A stretch of DNA of 10,915 bases, taken from assembly GCA_030450335.1 (NCBI GenBank), contig JAKDIS010000089.1, forward strand, positions 1 to 10,915, written 5' to 3'. Below, one piece after another: positions 1 through 6,098 of this stretch (position 1 is the stretch's first letter; each line of letters begins with the position of its first letter). The DNA is from Corynebacterium sp. (GTDB taxonomy: Bacteria; Actinomycetota; Actinomycetes; Mycobacteriales; Mycobacteriaceae). A program made the translations under genes and the position numbers. Below the pieces are notes generated by a model. That model saw only the letters and a program-made list of their open reading frames with translations. It ran no database searches and was not told the DNA's origin.

Positions 1-19
1 TGCTATCGGTCGGACGCCA

Positions 20-60
20 CGGGGCCGCAGCGGGGCCGCAGCGGGGCCGCAGCGGGGCCG
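20..60. repeat. 11-bp GC-rich tandem repeat, about 3.7 copies
   Basis: The unit CGGGGCCGCAG occurs perfectly at 20-30, 31-41 and 42-52, followed by a partial copy at 53-60 and then a further GGCCGGGG stretch. The array lies 14 bases beyond the stop codon of the minus-strand gene at 74-736. An 11-bp period is not a multiple of three, so it is unlikely to be selected as protein repeat. Each unit contains GGCC, so the copies can pair with one another as short GGCC stems. It may help end transcription, or be a slippage-prone intergenic repeat; I cannot tell which. The first 19 bases hold nothing I recognise. Confidence 0.85.
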
Positions 61-73
61 GGCCGGGGCAGTC

Positions 74-736
74 TCAGCCGGCGGCGACGCGGCGTGAGCG
101 GATCTTCGACAGCACCTGCTCCACCCGGGCGCGCTCGGCGAGGAAGCGCGGCGGGGCCTCGCCGCGTAGTTCGCCGACCAGCGCGGGGTGGTCGCCGACG
201 ACCTCGCCGCGCCAGCGCGACGCCACGTCGCGCGCGTGCTTCTCCGCCCTCGCCAACGCCTGCGGCAGCAGGACACTCTGATCCTCGACCGCCAGGCGGG
301 TCTGCTCCACCGTCCACTCCGCCAGGTCGGCGAGCATGTCGGTGAGTTCGGTGTTGCGCCGGCGCAGGTTCACCCGCAGCGTCGCCGTGCTCACGATCGG
401 TGCCGGCTGCGGCTCGACCGGGGTGACCGCGTGGTCGCGCAGGAAGGACAGGGTGCGTCCCGGGTGGTTGTCCACCACCGTGGCCGACAGTGACCCCGAG
501 CGGATACCGGAGACGAACGCCTGACGCAGACCGTTGAGCTCGGCGAGCGCGGCACGGACCTCGGCGCGTCCCACGGAAACGGACTCCGCGAGTTCCAGGA
601 GGCAGTCCTCCACGAGCTCCTCGTCCCAGTCCGCCATGGACTCGGAGAGGTTCTCGATGAGTTCGGCGACCTCGTCGCCGATGTCGTAGACGCTCTGGGT
701 GAGCTCGCGCAGTCGCAGTCGGGCGGCGTCGTGCAC
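74..736 (-). CDS. Hypothetical helical protein, 220 aa
   Basis: I do not recognise the family. The GTG start at 736 is supported by a purine-rich GAGAGGAG Shine-Dalgarno with AGGAG ending 6 bases upstream; the stop is TGA. The protein looks soluble, with no signal peptide or membrane segment. Residues 1-75 are strongly acidic and helix-favouring (runs of E, D, L and A). Residues about 75-120 are more mixed and contain prolines (VEPQPAP). Residues 120-175 are again predicted helical, starting with a basic LRVNLRRRN patch, and the C-terminus is basic (SKIRSRR). This profile would fit a coiled-coil or helical-bundle protein, but no catalytic motif is visible. It lies downstream of fadD15, but the hairpin at 814-842 separates the two, so it is probably its own unit. 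Codon use and GC content match the neighbours, which supports it being a real gene. Confidence 0.75.
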   Translation of the reverse strand: MHDAARLRLRELTQSVYDIGDEVAELIENLSESMADWDEELVEDCLLELAESVSVGRAEVRAALAELNGLRQAFVSGIRSGSLSATVVDNHPGRTLSFLRDHAVTPVEPQPAPIVSTATLRVNLRRRNTELTDMLADLAEWTVEQTRLAVEDQSVLLPQALARAEKHARDVASRWRGEVVGDHPALVGELRGEAPPRFLAERARVEQVLSKIRSRRVAAG

Positions 737-796
737 GGATGGCTCCTCTCGGCAGCGTCAGAAGTCGGTTTATCTCGCGGGTCGCGACTGAAGGAC

Positions 797-802
797 AGTC
801 TA
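797..802 (-). promoter_or_regulatory. Candidate -10 element for the 220-aa gene
   Basis: Read on the minus strand the hexamer is TAGACT, which fits the actinobacterial TANANT pattern. It would place a transcript start near 790 and a leader of about 52 nt carrying the Shine-Dalgarno before the GTG at 736. No good -35 is seen; that region falls in the terminator hairpin at 814-842. This is a motif match only. Confidence 0.3.
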
Positions 803-813
803 GGACACGACGA

Positions 814-842
814 ACCCCGGCCCATGGAGGCTGGGCCGGGGT
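814..842 (-). terminator. Hairpin terminator downstream of fadD15
   Basis: Arms 814-824 (ACCCCGGCCCA) and 832-842 (TGGGCCGGGGT) are perfectly complementary over 11 bp around a 7-base loop. The hairpin begins 21 bases after the fadD15 stop codon. On the minus strand it is followed by TTCGTCG, a poor U-tract, which is common for GC-rich actinobacterial terminators. It separates fadD15 from the 220-aa gene. Confidence 0.75.
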
Positions 843-863
843 GGTGTCGGGGATTACCAGAAT

Positions 864-2690
864 CTAGCGGGAGGTGTAGATCCAGGCGATGTCGTCGGCG
901 AAGTGCTCGGCGACGGTGTGCCGCTTGACCTTCATCGACGGGGTGACCTCGCCGTCGTCCTCGGTGAAGTCGCGTCGGCAGATGCGGAACTTCTTGATGC
1001 CCTCGGAGTGCGAGACGGTGTCGTTGGCCTCGTTGATCGCGTCCCGGATCTCGGCGCGCAGCACCGGGTTCTTCGCCAGCTCCTTGACCGAGGTGTCGGC
1101 GTTGAGGCCGTTGCGCTTGCGCCAGCCGACCAGGGCCTCCTCGTCGAGGGTGATCAGGGAGCCGACGAACTTCTCGTTGTCGCCGACGACCATCGCCTGG
1201 GAGATCAGCGGGGCGGAGCGCAGGATGTCCTCCAGCGGCCCCGGGGAGACGTTCTTGCCACCGGCGGTGACGATGATCTCCTTCTTGCGCCCGGTGATCT
1301 TCAGGTGGCCGGTGGGCAGCAGCTCACCGAGGTCGCCGGAGATCACGAAGCCGTCGTCGCTGAAGCTCTCCTTCGTGGCCTTCTCGTTGTTCCAGTAGCC
1401 GTCGAAGACCACGGTGCCCTTCATCAGGATCTCACCGTCGTCGGCGATGCGCACGGTGTTGCCGCCGACCGGCTTGCCGACGGTGCCGATGATGTTGTCC
1501 GGCTCGAAGTTCACCGCGATCGCCGCGGTGGTCTCGGTCATGCCGTAGCCCTCGTAGATGCGCACGCCGATGCCACGGAAGAAGTGCATGAGCTCCGGGT
1601 TCAGTGCCGAGCCGCCGGAGATGGCGTACTGCAGCTCGCCGCCCATGGCCGCCTTGACCTTGCCGTAGACCAGCTTGTCGTAGACGGTGCGCTTGACCTT
1701 CAGGCCCAGCGAGGGCCCCTCGGCGGAGTCGAGGGCCTTGGAGTACTCCACGGCGGTCTTCTCGGCGCGCGGGAAGATCTTGGCGCCGATGCCGCCACCC
1801 TCGGTGGCCTTGGTCTTCACCCCGGCGTGCACCTTCTCGAAGACGCGCGGGACGCCGAGGATGAGGTGGGGCTGGGAGCGCTGGAACTCCGGCACCAGGG
1901 TGGACATGTCCGCCCAGTGCGACTGGGTCGCCCCACCGATCGTCGTGGCCAGGGAGACCGCGCGCGAGAGCACGTGGGCCAGCGGGAGGAAGGTCAGCGT
2001 GCGGTTGCCCTCCACGGCGATGCCGCCGATGGGGTGGGTCAGGATCGCGCGCGCCTCGCCGAGCCAGTTGGAGTGCAGCAGCCGACAGCCCTTGGGCCGT
2101 CCGGTGGTGCCGGAGGTGTACACCAGGGACGCCAGGTCGGAGGACTTCGTCGCGGCGATGCGCTCCTCGACCTGCGCATCGTCGACGTCCTTGCCTTCCT
2201 CGACGAGGGTCGCCACGGCACCCTCGTTGAAGGACAGGACGCGGCGCAGGTGGGCGGTGCCCTCCACCGGCTCACCCTCCTTGACGAAGGTGCGCAGGCG
2301 CACGGCGTGGCCGGACTTCTCGGCGATGCCGAGGCGCGCGCCGGAGTCCTGCACGATCCACTCGCACTGCGAGGTGGACGAGGAGGGGTAGATCGGCACG
2401 GAGACCGCACCGGCGGCCATGATGGCGAAGTCCAGCAGGCTCCACTCGTACCGGGTGTCCGACATCAGCACCACACGGTCGCCCTGGCCGATGCCGTTGG
2501 CGATGAGTCCCTTGGCGACGTCGTAGACCTCGCGCAGGAACTCGTCGGCGCGCACGTCGACCCACTCGAACTTCCGCGGACGGCTGTACAGGATGGTCTG
2601 GGGACGCTTCAGGGCATTGTCCCTGATCGCGGTCAGACAAGTCTCGTTCTCGCCGACGGTGTACAGCGCCTCCGAGGAGTACTCCTGCAT
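864..2690 (-). CDS. fadD15: Long-chain fatty-acid-CoA ligase (FadD15-type), 608 aa
   Basis: This enzyme of the ANL adenylate-forming superfamily activates long-chain fatty acids with ATP and CoA to acyl-CoA via an acyl-AMP intermediate. It acts in the cytoplasm or at the inner face of the membrane. The motifs appear in order. The P-loop-like AMP-binding signature YTSGTTGRPKG is at residues 191-201. YGMTETT is at 382-388. SGDLG at 451-455 holds the ribose-binding Asp. The hinge region GRKKEIIVTAGGKN is at 467-480. The C-terminal catalytic lysine is K587 in TPSMKVKR. Length matches mycobacterial and corynebacterial FadD15 (about 600 aa), and the gene is intact. The ATG at 2690 has GGAGAG two bases upstream. 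It is followed by a strong hairpin and preceded by a 136-base gap, so it is probably monocistronic. The family is certain; the FadD15 subgroup is inferred from length and the fit to that subgroup. Chain-length preference cannot be read from the sequence. Confidence 0.93.
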   Translation of the reverse strand: MQEYSSEALYTVGENETCLTAIRDNALKRPQTILYSRPRKFEWVDVRADEFLREVYDVAKGLIANGIGQGDRVVLMSDTRYEWSLLDFAIMAAGAVSVPIYPSSSTSQCEWIVQDSGARLGIAEKSGHAVRLRTFVKEGEPVEGTAHLRRVLSFNEGAVATLVEEGKDVDDAQVEERIAATKSSDLASLVYTSGTTGRPKGCRLLHSNWLGEARAILTHPIGGIAVEGNRTLTFLPLAHVLSRAVSLATTIGGATQSHWADMSTLVPEFQRSQPHLILGVPRVFEKVHAGVKTKATEGGGIGAKIFPRAEKTAVEYSKALDSAEGPSLGLKVKRTVYDKLVYGKVKAAMGGELQYAISGGSALNPELMHFFRGIGVRIYEGYGMTETTAAIAVNFEPDNIIGTVGKPVGGNTVRIADDGEILMKGTVVFDGYWNNEKATKESFSDDGFVISGDLGELLPTGHLKITGRKKEIIVTAGGKNVSPGPLEDILRSAPLISQAMVVGDNEKFVGSLITLDEEALVGWRKRNGLNADTSVKELAKNPVLRAEIRDAINEANDTVSHSEGIKKFRICRRDFTEDDGEVTPSMKVKRHTVAEHFADDIAWIYTSR

Positions 2691-2699
2691 GTCTCTCCA

Positions 2700-2710
2700 A
2701 TCACAGTGAT
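2700..2710. promoter_or_regulatory. Perfect palindrome before fadD15, possible operator
   Basis: ATCAC-A-GTGAT is an 11-base perfect inverted repeat centred 15 bases upstream of the fadD15 start codon, directly before its Shine-Dalgarno. It would lie in the 5' leader and could bind a regulator or form a small RNA hairpin. It does not fit the GlxR pattern TGTGA-N6-TCACA. Function is inferred from symmetry and position only. Confidence 0.3.
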
Positions 2711-2802
2711 GTCAGGTGGTCGTTCAGCTCACACCCGGGAACCCTGCGTGTTCCAGTCCACAACGCTAGCTGACGTCTGTATCGATATAATGAAAATCGC
2801 GA

Positions 2803-2825
2803 ATCCCGTGGGGCACAGGCGGGAT
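2803..2825 (-). terminator. Weak hairpin after the 28-aa gene
   Basis: ATCCCG (2803-2808) and CGGGAT (2820-2825) form a 6-bp stem around an 11-base loop, starting one base past the microprotein stop codon. On the minus strand, TCGCGATTTTCATT follows, so a short T-run lies about 6 bases after the stem. It is a plausible but weak terminator for the dcp operon. Confidence 0.35.
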
Positions 2826-2826
2826 G

Positions 2827-2913
2827 TCAGAGGAAGTAGCTGATCAGCCAGGCCACCACGAGCAGGACGATCAGCAGGATGAGGGCCTGCCTCACTCTGG
2901 AATGGTGCTTCAC
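2827..2913 (-). CDS. 28-aa single-helix membrane microprotein
   Basis: This small frame starts at GTG (2911-2913), which overlaps the TGA of the 71-aa gene as GTGA, the classic four-base overlap of translationally coupled genes. A purine-rich GAGAGGAAAGG lies about 8 bases upstream. The product has a basic N-terminus (residues 2-9 include K2, H3, H4, R6, R8) followed by one hydrophobic helix at about residues 9-28. It ends at the hydrophobic residues SYFL, with no soluble domain. The positive-inside rule would put the N-terminus in the cytoplasm. A much longer frame continues upstream to 3105, but that part reads as Pro/Arg/Gly-rich shadow of the 71-aa gene, whereas the last 28 residues look like genuine protein. 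The function is unknown. Small one-helix proteins often modulate larger membrane proteins, but no partner is evident. Standard gene callers would miss it because of its size. Confidence 0.6.
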   Translation of the reverse strand: MKHHSRVRQALILLIVLLVVAWLISYFL

Positions 2914-3125
2914 CGTTTCTGCCTTTCCTCTCGCGTCTCGCCGGACGGTCCGTCCGCCGGTCCGAAGGCCTGCCGCTCCTCGTGGCTGAGGGGAAGCAGG
3001 CCGAAGGCCACCTTCATCAGCACCACGGCGATGACGGAGGCCACCAGCACCAGGACGATCAGGACCAACGGGGTCTGCAGCCACAGCGGGAGGTCGAGGA
3101 CCCATTGTTCTATGCCGTCAGTCAC
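2910..3125 (-). CDS. Small membrane protein, 71 aa
   Basis: The GTG start at 3125 has TAGGA about 9 bases upstream and lies 35 bases after the dcp stop codon, so the gene is probably cotranscribed with dcp. An amphipathic N-terminus (residues 1-18, WVLDLPLWLQ) precedes one long hydrophobic segment at about 19-46. A hydrophilic, charged tail follows (SHEERQAFGP, then ETREERQKR). It is most likely a single-pass or hairpin inner-membrane protein with a cytoplasmic charged tail. No known catalytic or binding motif is visible, and I do not recognise the family. It overlaps the 28-aa gene by four bases, so the two are likely made together. The overlapping longer frame in another phase (to 3105) is rejected because its composition is GC-shadow-like over this stretch. 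Confidence 0.78.
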   Translation of the reverse strand: MTDGIEQWVLDLPLWLQTPLVLIVLVLVASVIAVVLMKVAFGLLPLSHEERQAFGPADGPSGETREERQKR

Positions 3126-3160
3126 AGGAAACGATCCTACCTTCCAGTCCGCGCGGGAGG

Positions 3161-5281
3161 TTACCCCGCCGAGTCCGCCGCCCCTGCGAGCCCACGACGG
3201 CGCAACAGCGGCTCCACACTGCGCTGTTTACCGCGGAACATCCAGAAGGCGTCGTCGTAGTCGATCGTCGCCCCGCGCGACAGGACCATGCGGCGGAACC
3301 GGTCACCTGCGAAGCGCACGTCGTCCGGGTCGACCCCGTCACGCCCGGCGGCGTCGGTGTCGACGAAGCCCTCGAATCCGTCGGCGTCGAGCACCTCGGC
3401 CCACAGGTAGCTCCAGTAGTCCGCCGAGTAGCCCCCGGCGAAGATGTGGTTGAAGTAGGTCGAGGAGTACCGCGGCGCCAACGCCGGGGCGTCCGCGCCA
3501 CCGCCCACCGCGCCGAAACCGGCGGCCTCCAGGGCGTCCTGCTCGAAGGACGCCACGTCCGTGACCGCCGCCGCCTGCGCGGGGGTGAGCCGGTGCCACG
3601 CCAGGTCCAGCCAGCACGCCGCGAGGTACTCGGAGGTGGAGAAGCCCTGACCCCACGCCGCCTGCCGGCGCACCGCGTCCACCATCTCCTGCGGCAGCGG
3701 CTCCCCGGTCTCCACGTGGCGGGCGTAGTTCGCCAGCACCGCCGGCTCCAGGGCCCAGTTCTCGTTGATCTGGCTGGGGAACTCCACGAAGTCCCGCGGC
3801 ACGTTCGTGCCGGACAGGCTCGGGTAACGCACGTCGGACAGCAGCCCGTGCAGGGCGTGGCCGAACTCGTGGAAGACGGTCATCACCTCGTCGATGCTCA
3901 GCAGAGCCTCGCCCCCGGCCTCACCCTCAGCGGGTTTGGCGATGTTGAGCACGTTGACCACCACCGGCGTCTGGCCGAGCAGGTTGTTCTGGTCCACGAA
4001 GCTGCTCATCCACGCCCCGCCACGCTTGGTGGGACGGGCGTACATGTCGGTGAGGATCAGGCCGATCGCCTGACCGCCGGCCGCCTCTTCTTCCCTGACC
4101 TCCCAGACCCGCACATCCGGGTGGTAGCCCACGAGATCCTCGCGCGGGGCCACGGTGATGCCGTATAGCCGTTGCGCGGCGAAGAAGGCCCCGTCGCGCA
4201 GCACACGCTCCAGCGGGAAGTACTTCTTCATCTCGGCCTCGTCGACGTCGAGCTCCTCGGCGCGCAGCTTGGCCGCCCAGTAGGGCCAGTCCGACTCGGT
4301 GAGGGGGTCGCCCGCACCGGACTTGTCGAGTGCCAGCTTGTACTCGCCGGCGGCGTTGGCCACCGCCGCCGGGGTGAGCGTGCCCAGCAGGTCGTCGACC
4401 GCGGCGAGCGAGCCGGCGGTCTCCTCCTCGGCGACGAACTCCGCGTGGTTGGGGTACCCGAGCAGTTCCGCCCGGCGCGCCCGCAGCCGGACGATCTCCA
4501 GCACCACCTCGTCGTTGGTGCCGCGTCCACGGGCACGGGACGCCTCGGTGACGCGGGTGCGGGCGGCCGGGTCGTCGAGCTCCTCGATGACCGGCTGCAC
4601 GCTCGGCAGACCCAGGCGCACCAGCCAGCCGTCCTGCCCGGTCTCGGCGGCGTCGGCGGCGAGCCGGCGCCTGTGCGCCGGGCTCAACCCCGCCAGGTCG
4701 TCCTCGTCGGTGAACAGGACGGCACCGGCGTCGGTCGCGGCGACGAGGTTGCGTCCGAAACGCGTCGAGAGTTCCGCCAGGCGAGCGTCGATGGTGGCCA
4801 GCTCGGTGCGTCCGGCGTCGTCGAGGGCGGCGCCGCCGCGGCGGAAACGCCGCAGCCAGTGCGTCAACAGAGCCTCGTCCTCACTGCCCTCGGGGAGCTG
4901 CGACCGGGCGGAAAGGGCATTCACCCGGGCGAAGAGGCCGGCGTCCATGTTCACCGCGCTGACGTGCTCGGCGAGCTCGGGGGCGACGGTCTCCTCCACC
5001 GCCACGACCTCGTCGGTGGCGTCCGTGCCGGCGTAGTTGAAGACGATGGCGAGCACCCGGTCGAGCAGCTGACCGCTGGCCTCCAGGGGCTCCATGGTGT
5101 TCTCCCACGTGGGCTCCTGCGGGTTCGCCACGATGGCGGCGATCTCCGCCCGGTGGTCGACCACACCGGTGCGGAAGGTCGGGACGAGGTCGCTGAGCGC
5201 GATCGCGCGGAAGTCGGGCAGCTCGTGGTCGAGGTCCGAGGGTTCGAGCAGGGGGTTTCGTGAAGTGGTGTCGCCGGTCAT
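3161..5281 (-). CDS. dcp: M3 family metallopeptidase, peptidyl-dipeptidase Dcp, 706 aa
   Basis: Zinc-dependent cytoplasmic peptidase of family M3, whose Dcp members remove dipeptides from the C-terminus of short peptides. The zinc site is complete. HEFGH at residues 471-475 supplies two His ligands and the catalytic Glu, and E500 in DFVEFPSQ is the third ligand, 29 residues after the first His as in M3 enzymes. The context SGTNVPRDFVEFPSQ is the Dcp type rather than the OpdA/PrlC type. The C-terminal substrate-binding part contains YFNHIFAGGYSADYWSYLW (609-627), with conserved tyrosines and glycines. There is no signal peptide. Length fits the family (about 680 aa in E. coli). The ATG at 5281 has no Shine-Dalgarno, but TAAGCT lies exactly 7 nt upstream, which fits a leaderless mRNA. 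It heads an apparent operon with the two small membrane proteins and is divergent from the TetR gene. The family call is firm; the exact cleavage mode is inferred. Confidence 0.92.
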   Translation of the reverse strand: MTGDTTSRNPLLEPSDLDHELPDFRAIALSDLVPTFRTGVVDHRAEIAAIVANPQEPTWENTMEPLEASGQLLDRVLAIVFNYAGTDATDEVVAVEETVAPELAEHVSAVNMDAGLFARVNALSARSQLPEGSEDEALLTHWLRRFRRGGAALDDAGRTELATIDARLAELSTRFGRNLVAATDAGAVLFTDEDDLAGLSPAHRRRLAADAAETGQDGWLVRLGLPSVQPVIEELDDPAARTRVTEASRARGRGTNDEVVLEIVRLRARRAELLGYPNHAEFVAEEETAGSLAAVDDLLGTLTPAAVANAAGEYKLALDKSGAGDPLTESDWPYWAAKLRAEELDVDEAEMKKYFPLERVLRDGAFFAAQRLYGITVAPREDLVGYHPDVRVWEVREEEAAGGQAIGLILTDMYARPTKRGGAWMSSFVDQNNLLGQTPVVVNVLNIAKPAEGEAGGEALLSIDEVMTVFHEFGHALHGLLSDVRYPSLSGTNVPRDFVEFPSQINENWALEPAVLANYARHVETGEPLPQEMVDAVRRQAAWGQGFSTSEYLAACWLDLAWHRLTPAQAAAVTDVASFEQDALEAAGFGAVGGGADAPALAPRYSSTYFNHIFAGGYSADYWSYLWAEVLDADGFEGFVDTDAAGRDGVDPDDVRFAGDRFRRMVLSRGATIDYDDAFWMFRGKQRSVEPLLRRRGLAGAADSAG

Positions 5282-5288
5282 GCGCGCC

Positions 5289-5294
5289 AGCTTA
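5289..5294 (-). promoter_or_regulatory. Candidate leaderless -10 for dcp
   Basis: Read on the minus strand, TAAGCT fits TANNNT and ends exactly 7 nt before the dcp ATG, so transcription could start on the A of the start codon. The absence of a Shine-Dalgarno upstream of dcp agrees with this. The fourth base is G rather than the favoured A, and TATACT at 5351-5356 is a competing element. Confidence 0.4.
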
Positions 5295-5349
5295 ACGTGC
5301 CGCCCGACGGGGATCAGGGGGCGGATACACCCGAGATATTTATTTTCCG

Positions 5350-5355
5350 TAGTAT
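5350..5355 (+). promoter_or_regulatory. Candidate leaderless -10 for the TetR gene
   Basis: TAGTAT fits TANNNT and is followed by exactly 7 nt and then the ATG at 5363. No Shine-Dalgarno precedes this ATG, so a leaderless transcript is likely. The hexamer lies inside the GATAT/ATATC inverted repeat, so a bound repressor would block it. Confidence 0.55.
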
Positions 5356-5362
5356 ATCAACC

Positions 5363-6094
5363 ATGTCAGCCCCGGTAGAATACAGCACCACCACCACGCC
5401 CACCGACGAGAAGGCGCCCGTGAGCTCGTCGAACACCACGTCAGACAGCTCGTCAGACAGCTCAAACGACAAGGCGAAACCGCGCCGCCGGGCACGAAAC
5501 CGCCGTGCCGACGGGGAGCGCTCGCGCCAGCGCATCCTCGCCGCCGCCACGCGGATCGCCGCCGAGCGCGGGTACGACGGGACGAGCATCGCGGAGATCT
5601 GCCGGGAGTGCGGGCTGCCCGCCAGTTCCCTGTACTGGCACTTCCAGGACAAGGACGACCTGATGTCCCAGGTCATCTCGAAGAGCTTCGACGCCTGGAA
5701 CAAGGCCTGGGACATCCCCGTCGACGAGGACATCCTGCAGCACCTCCCCCAGATCGCCGAGCAGCTCCTCGACGCCCTGGAGAACCACCCGGAGTTCATC
5801 CGCCTGTGCCTGCCTCTGGCGTTGCAGAAGCGCAGCGACGACCCCAGCCCGCGCCGCATGTACCTGCAGATGCGCGCCGACGTCATCGCCCGGCTCTCCG
5901 ACATCGGCGCCGCCCACTTCGCCCACGTCCCGGAGCACCGGCGGACCGCCATCGTGACCTACATGGTCTCCGGGGTGGAGGGGCTGTTCGTGGACCACGA
6001 GATGAACGAGTCGTCGAACCTGCGCCGTCAGCTGGACCTGCACGCCATGGGGGTCATCTCGATCATCATGCAGGAAGCCAGCAGCCACCGCTGA
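5363..6094 (+). CDS. TetR/AcrR family transcriptional regulator, 243 aa
   Basis: DNA-binding regulator whose N-terminal helix-turn-helix is at residues 57-105, with the recognition region TSIAEICRECGLPASSLYWHF (split: helix 2 at 74-81, turn and helix 3 at 84-94). The rest (about 110-240) is the helical ligand-binding and dimer domain. Its ligand cannot be predicted. The ATG at 5363 was chosen over an in-frame ATG at 5297, because a -10 (TAGTAT) sits 7 nt before it and the upstream extension would run through the promoter. Unusually, the regulator carries about 40 residues of Ser/Thr-rich tail, then a strongly basic patch (PRRRARNRR, 40-48), before the HTH. The tail includes an in-frame 12-bp duplication. 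The gene is divergent from dcp and ends 4 nt before the esterase gene, so it probably controls its own operon including the esterase, and perhaps dcp. Confidence 0.9.
   Translation: MSAPVEYSTTTTPTDEKAPVSSSNTTSDSSSDSSNDKAKPRRRARNRRADGERSRQRILAAATRIAAERGYDGTSIAEICRECGLPASSLYWHFQDKDDLMSQVISKSFDAWNKAWDIPVDEDILQHLPQIAEQLLDALENHPEFIRLCLPLALQKRSDDPSPRRMYLQMRADVIARLSDIGAAHFAHVPEHRRTAIVTYMVSGVEGLFVDHEMNESSNLRRQLDLHAMGVISIIMQEASSHR
5439..5462 (+). repeat. Perfect 12-bp tandem duplication in the TetR gene
   Basis: CGTCAGACAGCT occurs twice back to back (5439-5450 and 5451-5462). It stays in frame and encodes SDSS-SDSS within the flexible N-terminal tail, upstream of the DNA-binding domain. This is the mark of a recent slippage event, and copy number may vary between strains. 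Confidence 0.9.
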
Positions 6095-6098
6095 CCCG

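Larger units (their letters stand above)
2691..2826. other. Intergenic region upstream of fadD15
   Basis: These 136 bases separate the 28-aa gene from fadD15 and are much more AT-rich around 2770-2800 than the rest of the window. On the minus strand, TAGCGT (2763-2768) is a TANNNT -10 candidate for fadD15, giving a leader of about 60 nt. On the plus strand there is a perfect TATAAT at 2786-2791, next to the 8-bp palindrome TATCGATA (2780-2787). No -35 on either strand is convincing. The fadD15 promoter is very likely in this gap, but its exact place is uncertain. Confidence 0.5.
5282..5362. promoter_or_regulatory. Divergent promoter region between dcp and the TetR gene
   Basis: These 81 bases carry outward promoters for dcp (minus) and the TetR regulator (plus). 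The 5335-5358 stretch is AT-rich in a GC-rich setting and begins and ends with the inverted repeat GATAT (5335-5339) / ATATC (5354-5358), separated by 14 bases. This overlaps the plus-strand -10 at 5350-5355 and is a candidate TetR operator. On the minus strand, TATACT (5351-5356) is a second possible -10 for dcp, with a leader of about 60 nt. The symmetry is short and operator function is inferred. Confidence 0.5.

Noticed and set aside
903..2843. 646-codon open frame on the plus strand opposite fadD15
   Set aside because: It is rich in Asp, Gly, Val, His and Arg without any domain pattern and lies exactly antisense to a clear enzyme gene; GC-rich third positions keep antisense frames open.
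2914..3105. Longer version of the microprotein frame starting at 3105
   Set aside because: The extra 64 residues are the out-of-frame shadow of the 71-aa membrane protein, with Pro/Arg/Gly-rich composition.
3446..5263. Two long plus-strand frames opposite dcp (3446-4168 and 4172-5263)
   Set aside because: No motif and typical antisense composition; dcp on the other strand has a full zinc site and normal length.
5297..5362. Earlier in-frame ATG for the TetR gene at 5297
   Set aside because: The extension would run through the AT-rich promoter and candidate operator; the ATG at 5363 has a -10 at the correct leaderless distance.
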